Below are positions 1 to 5,942 of a stretch of DNA of 6,726 nt, piece by piece. The position numbers and the translations under genes are program-made. The DNA is from Fidelibacterota bacterium (GTDB taxonomy: Bacteria; Fidelibacterota; Marinisomatia; Marinisomatales; UBA8229). Position 1 is the first letter of the stretch; every line of letters starts with the position of its first letter. The stretch spans positions 672 to 7,397 of the forward strand of contig DPYO01000029.1 in assembly GCA_003535775.1 (NCBI GenBank), in the 5' to 3' direction. The notes beneath the pieces are model-generated. The model was not told the DNA's origin. It was given only the letters and a program-made list of their open reading frames with translations, and made no database searches.

Positions 1-458
1 AAAATAAGCATAAGCCCTACCCAGAAAACTGGAGCTGATATGCCAGCCAGAGCAAAAAACATTGTAATCTTATCAAGAATAGACTGAGGTTTTAATGAGG
101 AAACAATTCCCATTGTAAGGCCCGTTATGATTGCAACAATCATTGATGCAACAGCTAATATCAGTGTGTTGGGGAATTTTATCAGCAATTCCTCTGATAC
201 TGATCCTCCAGTAATAAAAGATTTACCAAAATCACCCCTCATAACATTACTAACATAGTGGACAAACTGCATGGGAAGCGAATCATCAAGATGAAGTTCT
301 TTCCGAAGTTTATGGATTGTTTCTTCATCATATCGTTCGCCCACCATAGAAACCACAGGGTCTCCCGGGACCATATACATGAGGATAAACGTAATGACAA
401 TTACACCAAACAAAACAGGAATTGTCTGTAAAATTCTACGAACTATAAAATTAACCAT
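1..458 (-). CDS. DppB/OppB-type ABC transporter permease, N-terminal part (runs off left edge)
   Basis: This is an integral inner-membrane permease subunit of a peptide/oligopeptide-type ABC importer; it would pair with a second permease and two ATPases not seen here. I translated 152 codons from the ATG at 458 down to the window edge with no stop. Visible marks of the DppB/OppB family are an N-terminal RRILQTIPVLFGV start leading into a first membrane helix (about residues 9-29), the VPGDP motif (residues 30-34) just after it, the family segment MRGDFGKSF (73-81), and two further hydrophobic helices (about 98-119 and 133-152, with ISAPVFWVG). The cytoplasmic EAA loop that contacts the ATPase lies beyond the edge. 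The start codon touches the stop of the solute-binding protein gene with no spacer, and no good Shine-Dalgarno site precedes it, so translational coupling is likely. The substrate (dipeptide, oligopeptide, nickel, other) cannot be decided. Confidence 0.93.
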   Translation of the reverse strand, partial: MVNFIVRRILQTIPVLFGVIVITFILMYMVPGDPVVSMVGERYDEETIHKLRKELHLDDSLPMQFVHYVSNVMRGDFGKSFITGGSVSEELLIKFPNTLILAVASMIVAIITGLTMGIVSSLKPQSILDKITMFFALAGISAPVFWVGLMLI

Positions 459-2006
459 CTATTTTCGAACAATGTTGGTATAGCGCTCTGAATTAAAAAT
501 AGTTTTTGGAACATATCCAGTTATTGTTGATTGTGTAACTATATTTGTTTGGCTATGCCATAAAAACACCCACGGAGCTTCATTAAAAATTACCCGGTTT
601 GTTTTCTCAATTAGGCTGTCTCTCTTATTGCCAACTGGTAACAATTGAATCGTCTCAATTAACTTATCAACTTCCGGATTTTTATAGCGATTTCTTTTTG
701 TCATCGATTCAGAACTATGAAACAATGGAAAAAGGAAATTCTCCCCATCAGGGTAGTCAGCAAACCAATCCAGATAGTAAAGATCTGGTCTGCCTGCCCG
801 TACCGCTGTCTTAAATACATTCCAATCACTTCGCATTATTTCAACTTCTATACCTATTGCACTCCAGTATGATTGAAATGCTTCCAACACATGAAATATT
901 TCTGACCCGCCTGCTACCCAGAGTTTTGTTTGAAATCCATTCCCATAGCCAGCTCTCTTTAGAAGTTCTATCGCCAAGGCAGGATCATATGGATACGGAC
1001 TGGGCGGAGAATTACTAAGCAACAGAGGAGGAACTGGTCCAGATGCCTGTATTCCTGTGTTAGCCAAAAGAAGTTTTAAAATCTTTTCCCTGTCCAACGA
1101 AATATTCATCGCTTTTCTAACAAGAACATCGTCAAATGGTTTGCGAGAACAGTTCATTGCTATATACCAAATATTTAGCTCATCAATGGAAAATATATTG
1201 TCTCTCCACTCTTTTTTTTGTGTCCATTGTAATAATTCTAAAGCCGGAATATTAAATATATCCAGGTTCCCCACTTCAAATTCTGCGCTTTGTGTTAATG
1301 TTTCAGATAAAATTCGAATTTTCAGCCCACTCATTATAGGAGTTTCTCCCCAGTATTCATCATTTCTGCTAAAGATCAACTCTCCGTCTTTCTCCCAGAA
1401 TTCTAGCTTCCAGGGGCCGCTTCCTGCAGGGACATTTCTTATCTTATCACTCTTGGATGAATTAACAATAGCTGCAGAAGGCATGGCAAGATATTGAATA
1501 AATGGTGCAAAGGGTTTAGTAATCTCTATGCGTAGGTTATAATCGTTTTTGGCTTCAAGTCCCTCTATTTCTTTGGTTTTCCCTTCCATAAATTCTTTTG
1601 CACCTACTATTTTATCAAAAAGCCATGTTTGGGGTGAATGACTGGTTGGATCAAGCACCCTCTTTATTGAAAAAACAACATCTTGTGCCAAAATGTATGT
1701 TCCATCATGAAAGCGGGCGGATGGGTTCATTGAGAAAGTATATGTACGACCATCTTCACTTATAGACCAATCTTTTGCTATGCTTGATAAGAGCTCTGTC
1801 CCGGGCCCAAACCGAACAAGGTGGTCGTACACCAAAGAAATAACCCCCCCGGTTCTAATGTCCACAGCCATTGCCGGATCAAAGCCACGAATGTCAGATG
1901 AAATCGCTATTGTTAGGACTGCCTCATCCTTTACCTGGCCACAACTCACAATAATAAGGCTGATAAAAACAAGTGTTTGTTTTTTAAACCAAACGTGTTT
2001 CTTCAT
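459..2006 (-). CDS. Family 5 extracellular solute-binding lipoprotein of a peptide-type ABC importer
   Basis: A 515-residue binding lipoprotein that would capture the substrate outside the inner membrane and deliver it to the permease encoded directly downstream. The N-terminus is a lipoprotein signal: basic MKKHVWFKK, a hydrophobic core (about residues 11-20) and lipobox IVSC with the acylated Cys at 22. The mature part shows SBP_bac_5 (DppA/OppA) landmarks: FDP near 42-44, FHDGTYILAQDVVFS (99-113), GSGPWKL (195-201), NDEYWG (215-220), VRKAMNISLDREKIL (296-310) and DWFADYPDGENFL (413-425). Length is normal for the family and I see no break. The ATG at 2006 is the only start that fits the signal peptide; the preceding bases give only a weak Shine-Dalgarno match. 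It is the first gene of the operon. The family also carries nickel, haem and sugars, so 'peptide' is the likely but unproven substrate. Confidence 0.94.
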   Translation of the reverse strand: MKKHVWFKKQTLVFISLIIVSCGQVKDEAVLTIAISSDIRGFDPAMAVDIRTGGVISLVYDHLVRFGPGTELLSSIAKDWSISEDGRTYTFSMNPSARFHDGTYILAQDVVFSIKRVLDPTSHSPQTWLFDKIVGAKEFMEGKTKEIEGLEAKNDYNLRIEITKPFAPFIQYLAMPSAAIVNSSKSDKIRNVPAGSGPWKLEFWEKDGELIFSRNDEYWGETPIMSGLKIRILSETLTQSAEFEVGNLDIFNIPALELLQWTQKKEWRDNIFSIDELNIWYIAMNCSRKPFDDVLVRKAMNISLDREKILKLLLANTGIQASGPVPPLLLSNSPPSPYPYDPALAIELLKRAGYGNGFQTKLWVAGGSEIFHVLEAFQSYWSAIGIEVEIMRSDWNVFKTAVRAGRPDLYYLDWFADYPDGENFLFPLFHSSESMTKRNRYKNPEVDKLIETIQLLPVGNKRDSLIEKTNRVIFNEAPWVFLWHSQTNIVTQSTITGYVPKTIFNSERYTNIVRK

Positions 2007-2091
2007 ATTTCTACATTTAGTATAAACAAAGAAAAATACAAATTCATATTTCTAAATTTATTTTTTAATTTAAAAACTATAGATTTTTCAT

Positions 2092-2104
2092 CCACTTAAA
2101 GTGG
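2092..2104. repeat. 13-bp palindrome CCACTT-A-AAGTGG in the divergent intergenic region
   Basis: A perfect inverted repeat with 6-bp arms around one central base lies in the 168-bp AT-rich gap between the divergent binding-protein and dikinase genes. Its G+C-containing arms stand out from the surrounding A/T tracts. It sits about 70 bp before the dikinase start and 86 bp before the binding-protein start, so it could be an operator serving either gene; as RNA it could also fold into a 5-bp hairpin. On the plus strand the bases after it are T-rich (CTTTATTTCTT), but no gene is known to be read into it from the left. Nothing ties it to a particular regulator. Confidence 0.45.
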
Positions 2105-2128
2105 CTTTATTTCTTAAATGGCTATTCT

Positions 2129-2157
2129 TTGAAATTTAAGTACCTTATTTTTAGTCT
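2129..2157 (+). promoter_or_regulatory. Candidate sigma70-type promoter for the dikinase gene
   Basis: TTGAAA at 2129-2134 matches five of six bases of the -35 consensus and is followed after 17 bp by TAGTCT at 2152-2157, a poor -10 with three of six matches. If used, transcription would start near 2164, which would leave little leader before the ATG at 2175 and would place the start inside the Shine-Dalgarno region, so a different promoter in this AT-rich stretch is equally possible. Confidence 0.22.
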
Positions 2158-2163
2158 ATCAAA

Positions 2164-2168
2164 AAGGA
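2164..2168 (+). promoter_or_regulatory. Ribosome binding site of the dikinase gene
   Basis: AAGGA lies 6 nt before the ATG at 2175 and fixes this as the start. The encoded N-terminus then matches that of bacterial pyruvate, phosphate dikinases. Confidence 0.8.
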
Positions 2169-2174
2169 AATTCT

Positions 2175-4880
2175 ATGACAAAACACATATACTTGTTTGG
2201 AAATAATCATGCTGAGGGTAACGCAGAAATGAAAAATATTCTGGGCGGAAAAGGCGCTAACCTGGCGGAAATGACCAATCTTGGGATTTCGGTACCCCCG
2301 GGGTTTACAATAACTACTGACGTTTGTAATTATTATTACGACAATAATTTAAATTATCCTAGTGACTTGGATAATCAGATGAATGATGCGTTGAGACAAA
2401 CAGAGGTTGTCATGGAAAAAGGGTTTGGCAGTGCTGACAACCCTTTGCTTTTCTCTGTGCGTTCCGGAGCCCGCCAATCCATGCCCGGAATGATGGAGAC
2501 TGTTCTCAATATTGGGCTTACATCTAAAACAATCCCCGGGCTCATTGCAAAAACTGGAAACAAGCGCTTCGTTTATGATGCTTATCGCCGCTTGATTACA
2601 ATGTACGCAGATGTTGTTATGGAAAAAGCTGCTGGCGTTGAGACAAAGAGTGGAAAAGGTATCCGCCATCAGCTCGAAACAATTTTGTTTGATCATAAAG
2701 AAGAAAAAGGTTACACAGAAGACGCTGATCTTTCCGGAGATGATTGGATTGTCGTCTCTGATAAATTTAAAAAACAAATAAAAGAACAGCTTGGTGAAGA
2801 ATTTCCGGATGATGCCTATGTACAACTTTGGGGCGGCGTAACAGCTGTGTTTAAAAGCTGGAACGGTAAACGGGCTATCAGCTACCGTAAGATAGAAAAC
2901 ATACCTGAAGAATGGGGAACGGCCGTAAATGTTCAGGCAATGGTTTTTGGGAACACAGGTAAGGGGTCAGCCACTGGTGTAGCGTTTACCCGGAATCCAG
3001 CCACAGGAGAAAATGTCTTTTATGGTGAGTGGCTACAAAATGCCCAAGGTGAAGATGTTGTTGCTGGGCTACGAACACCAAATCCTTTGAACGAATCCAC
3101 AAAAACAGACGACAATCAAGACACACTGTCTTTGGAATCGTTTTTACCTCAAGTTTACAATGATTTAGATGCGATCCGAATTAAACTTGAAAAACATTAT
3201 GCTGACATGCAGGATATTGAGTTCACGATTGAAGAAGGGCGTTTGTGGATGCTACAAACACGTACTGGAAAACGAAATGGTCCTGCTGCCATCAAAATGG
3301 CTGTAGACATGTTTCACGAAAAGCTCATTGATAAAGAAAGGGCTGTTTTGCGTGTCTCTCCTAATCAAATTGACGAACTGCTTCATCCTATGGTGGATCC
3401 TGAAGAAGAAACTGGGGGTGAGCTTTTAGCAAAGGGCTTACCGGCCGGTCCGGGCGGCGCCACAGGACAAATTGTCTTCACAGCTGATGATGCAGAAGCT
3501 TGGAAAAAAGAAAATAGGATGGTTGTCTTGGTTCGAGACGAAACCTCACCTGAAGATGTTCATGGGATGCATGCTGCTGCTGCCATTCTTACCTCCAAAG
3601 GAGGCATGACAAGTCATGCCGCTTTGGTTGCCCGCGGTTGGGGCAAGTGCTGTATTGTTGGGTGTAGTTCTTTACAAATTAACACCGATGAAAAAACTCT
3701 TACTGCTAATGGCGTGGTATTAAAGGAGGGGGATTCACTTACTTTAAATGGTACAGCTGGAAAAGTTTACAGAGGTAAACTTGGTCTTTTAAATGCGGAC
3801 CCAAGAACTAATAAAGAATATGCGGAATTAATGACATGGGCTGATGAGATTCGTACCTTAAAAGTTCGAACCAATGCAGAGCGACCTGAAGATTCTGTGT
3901 TAGCTCGAAGCTTTGGTGCTCAGGGGATAGGTCTTTGCAGAACTGAACATATGTTCTTTGATCCAAAAAGAATTTTGGCAGTACGAAAAATGATCCTTGC
4001 GGGAAGCGAAGAGGACCGACGGACTGCTGTTATGGAACTTCTGCCGTATCAGCGTGATGATTTTCGAGGTATTTTAGAAGCAATGAACGGTTTGCCAGTC
4101 ACAATTCGTCTTCTTGACCCTCCGCTACATGAGTTTATGCCTCAAAACAATGAACAGATCAACGAACTTGCTGATGAGCTTAATATTTCAGCAGATGCAA
4201 TTCGTATTCGTATCAGTAATTTACACGAGCTTAACCCGATGTTGGGACATCGCGGTTGCCGTTTGGGTATTGCATATCCTGAAATCACGGAAATGCAATC
4301 CCGGGCAATCTTTGAAGCTACAGCTGGGCTGATAAAAAACGATGTTAAGGTGTTTCCGGAAGTTATGATTCCGCTTGTCGGAACCTATACCGAATTTGAA
4401 AACCAGGAAGCTATTGTCAGAAAGATTGCTGATGCTGTCATGGAAGAAAATAGTATCAAATTTAATTACCTTGTGGGTACAATGATTGAATTGCCACGCG
4501 CTGCTCTCACTGCTGATGAAATAGCTCAAAAAGCTGAATTCTTTAGTTTTGGTACGAATGACCTGACCCAAACCACCTATGGCTTCAGTCGTGATGATAT
4601 TGGCGGGTTCTTACCGGATTACCTAGAACAGAAGGTGCTTGCTCATGATCCGTTCCAGAGCTTGGATCAGTCCGGTGTTGGTCAATTAGTGAAAATGGGC
4701 GTTGATAAAGGACGCAGTATCAGAGAAAATCTGGAAATTGGAATCTGCGGAGAGCACGGCGGAGATCCGGCAAGCATTGACTTCTGTCACCGTGTAGGAC
4801 TGGATTATGTGAGCTGTTCACCCTACCGGGTGCCTGTAGCACGTTTAGCAGCAGCACATTCTGCAATAATAAACGCCTAA
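2175..4880 (+). CDS. ppdK: Pyruvate, phosphate dikinase
   Basis: Cytosolic enzyme interconverting ATP + pyruvate + phosphate with AMP + phosphoenolpyruvate + pyrophosphate; it serves gluconeogenesis or, in many anaerobes, pyrophosphate-linked glycolysis. The 901 residues match the usual length. The N-terminal ATP-grasp half starts with NILGGKGANLAEM (21-33) and includes SVRSGA (94-99) and MPGMMETVLNIG (103-114). The swivelling phosphohistidine domain carries GGMTSHAALVAR (476-487), with the catalytic His at 481 and, two residues before it, Thr479, the position phosphorylated by the bifunctional PPDK regulatory protein in organisms that have one. The C-terminal TIM barrel binds pyruvate/PEP and shows GLCRTEHMF (586-594), LDPPLHEFMP (647-656), GHRGCRLG (691-698), FGTNDLTQTTYGFSRDD (792-808) and ICGEHGGDP (857-865) with the catalytic-acid Cys858. 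These motifs separate it from PEP synthase and PTS enzyme I. It stands alone, divergent from the importer genes and convergent with the fliG-like gene. No damage is seen. Confidence 0.98.
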   Translation: MTKHIYLFGNNHAEGNAEMKNILGGKGANLAEMTNLGISVPPGFTITTDVCNYYYDNNLNYPSDLDNQMNDALRQTEVVMEKGFGSADNPLLFSVRSGARQSMPGMMETVLNIGLTSKTIPGLIAKTGNKRFVYDAYRRLITMYADVVMEKAAGVETKSGKGIRHQLETILFDHKEEKGYTEDADLSGDDWIVVSDKFKKQIKEQLGEEFPDDAYVQLWGGVTAVFKSWNGKRAISYRKIENIPEEWGTAVNVQAMVFGNTGKGSATGVAFTRNPATGENVFYGEWLQNAQGEDVVAGLRTPNPLNESTKTDDNQDTLSLESFLPQVYNDLDAIRIKLEKHYADMQDIEFTIEEGRLWMLQTRTGKRNGPAAIKMAVDMFHEKLIDKERAVLRVSPNQIDELLHPMVDPEEETGGELLAKGLPAGPGGATGQIVFTADDAEAWKKENRMVVLVRDETSPEDVHGMHAAAAILTSKGGMTSHAALVARGWGKCCIVGCSSLQINTDEKTLTANGVVLKEGDSLTLNGTAGKVYRGKLGLLNADPRTNKEYAELMTWADEIRTLKVRTNAERPEDSVLARSFGAQGIGLCRTEHMFFDPKRILAVRKMILAGSEEDRRTAVMELLPYQRDDFRGILEAMNGLPVTIRLLDPPLHEFMPQNNEQINELADELNISADAIRIRISNLHELNPMLGHRGCRLGIAYPEITEMQSRAIFEATAGLIKNDVKVFPEVMIPLVGTYTEFENQEAIVRKIADAVMEENSIKFNYLVGTMIELPRAALTADEIAQKAEFFSFGTNDLTQTTYGFSRDDIGGFLPDYLEQKVLAHDPFQSLDQSGVGQLVKMGVDKGRSIRENLEIGICGEHGGDPASIDFCHRVGLDYVSCSPYRVPVARLAAAHSAIINA

Positions 4881-4941
4881 AATAGAAAAAATAAAATTAG
4901 AAAAACCCGTCTTTTTTTATAGAATATTATTTATAAGAAAA

Positions 4942-4969
4942 CGTCTTCATTGTTCTAAAACCAAAGACG
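4942..4969 (-). terminator. Weak terminator-like hairpin after the fliG-like gene
   Basis: CGTCTT (4942-4947) and AAGACG (4964-4969) form a 6-bp stem with a 16-nt loop. Read on the minus strand, past the fliG-like stop, the stem is followed by TTTTCTT, as expected of an intrinsic terminator. The same right arm could instead pair over 7 bp with CGTCTTT at 4908-4914, next to another T/A-rich tract. The long loop and short stem make this a weak candidate. It lies in the 119-bp convergent gap (4881-4999), which holds no gene; I see no better terminator there for the dikinase transcript. Confidence 0.35.
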
Positions 4970-4999
4970 CCCACTGTTGTTTTATTAAAGAATTTTTCT

Positions 5000-5932
5000 T
5001 TACTCAATCATTTCGCCAGAACCAGTCAGGTCCTGTAGAGAAAACGCACCGTCTTTTTCCATTATGCGGGCTTGCTCAACAATTTTCTTTCTTGCTCTTT
5101 CTACCTCTCTCTTTGAAAGGGCCCCCTCTTTCGGCTCATACATAGCTTGTTTTTTGTTTGGAAGATTATTAATCACCCTGTTAACATCTGCTTCAGACAT
5201 TCCCTTCAAAGCAGTAGCAATATCGTCCAAATCTACCGAATTCATTATATCACGAATAAGGTTGTCAGGAAAAAATTCAAAGATATTCTCAAACGTTAAG
5301 TGATATTTTTTTACTTCCTTCGCAAGTTCTGGGTTTTCCAGACTGATCGCTGATAAAAACTTGTCCTCTTCATCTTGACCCATTGTACTGAGAATGTCTG
5401 CAATATCTTTTCCTCCTCCCCTGGAAAAATCAAGGGTTCGGGGTAAAAAGCTGGATTTTTCTTTTAATTCAGTTGCTACGTTCACAACTGCTTCCAACGG
5501 AATATTAGACAGATTCCCCAGTTCAATTAATGTGCGGCCTTTTTCTTCAGGCTTCATCCGGTTCAGAATTAAGGTACGTCTTTCCAGAGATACTTGGGCC
5601 AATACAATGGCTATAACACGGGGCTCCTCTGGAGAAATCAGAGCTACAAGCTGTTCCTCCGTAAGGCTATCCAAAAACTCAAAGGGTTTTCCCGCCGTGT
5701 CATCTTCTTCCTTTTGAAATTCCTCGCTAACAAAACTAAAATAAAACTCTTCCGTCACTCGTTTTTTAACAGAAAAAGAAGTGTTTTCCATTTCTCGCAT
5801 CATAGCCCTGATTTTTCTTTTATCAGTTTTCGACAAATCTTCGATTAAAGTAATCGCAAGGCTTTCCCCAAGAATCGAAAAGAGAATTGCTACTTTTTGT
5901 AGTCCTGATAATCTGTGGTAATCTGTAATCAT
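5000..5932 (-). CDS. Divergent FliG-family protein (flagellar motor switch homologue)
   Basis: FliG normally sits at the cytoplasmic face of the flagellar MS ring, joining FliF (N-domain) to FliM (middle and C-domains) and receiving torque from the stator. This 310-residue protein, slightly shorter than usual FliG (about 330-340), keeps the whole plan. The N-domain (about 7-75) begins LSGLQKVAILFSILGE. The middle ARM-type domain (about 84-158) contains EEPRVIAIVLAQ, where FliG has EHPQTIALILxH. A GGGKDIADIL hinge (172-181) leads to the C-domain (about 176-299) with HLTFENIFEF in place of the MFVFEDL motif, then ALKGMSE and a final LSKREVERARKKIVEQAR helix. Compared by memory with E. coli FliG, the FliM-contact motif EHPQ reads EEPR and the torque-helix acidic pair is missing, so it may be a paralogue with another role. 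It is the last gene of its transcript, 9 nt after a coiled-coil membrane protein gene. MgtE N-domains share the middle fold but not the flanking domains. Confidence 0.85.
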   Translation of the reverse strand: MITDYHRLSGLQKVAILFSILGESLAITLIEDLSKTDKRKIRAMMREMENTSFSVKKRVTEEFYFSFVSEEFQKEEDDTAGKPFEFLDSLTEEQLVALISPEEPRVIAIVLAQVSLERRTLILNRMKPEEKGRTLIELGNLSNIPLEAVVNVATELKEKSSFLPRTLDFSRGGGKDIADILSTMGQDEEDKFLSAISLENPELAKEVKKYHLTFENIFEFFPDNLIRDIMNSVDLDDIATALKGMSEADVNRVINNLPNKKQAMYEPKEGALSKREVERARKKIVEQARIMEKDGAFSLQDLTGSGEMIE

Positions 5933-5937
5933 CGCGA

Positions 5938-5942
5938 CCCTC
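5938..5942 (-). promoter_or_regulatory. Ribosome binding site of the fliG-like gene, overlapping the upstream stop
   Basis: Read on the minus strand, GAGGG lies 5 nt before the ATG at 5932. Its first G is the last base of the TAG that ends the upstream gene. This fixes the fliG-like start and suggests that the two genes are translated from one mRNA, possibly coupled. Confidence 0.7.

Noticed and set aside
1057..1497. 146-codon open frame on the plus strand
   Set aside because: It lies antisense inside the binding-protein gene, which has strong family motifs throughout; the frame has no recognisable protein or ribosome binding site.
2019..2024. TATACT on the minus strand as the -10 of the binding-protein promoter
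   Set aside because: It would start transcription only about 6 nt before the ATG, and no -35 match lies at the right distance.
2349..2825. 158-codon open frame on the minus strand
   Set aside because: It lies antisense to the conserved ATP-grasp part of the dikinase and gives a low-complexity, Cys/Phe/His-rich translation typical of a shadow.
4987..5001. AAAGAA-TTT-TTCTTT dyad at the end of the fliG-like gene as a terminator
   Set aside because: The stem is almost entirely A/T and overlaps the stop codon; it would be too unstable to act as an intrinsic terminator.
5000..5932. Assignment as an MgtE-type magnesium transporter domain protein
   Set aside because: Only the middle helical repeat resembles the MgtE N-domain; there are no CBS or membrane segments, and the N-terminal LSGLQKVAIL and C-terminal ALKG regions are FliG-specific.
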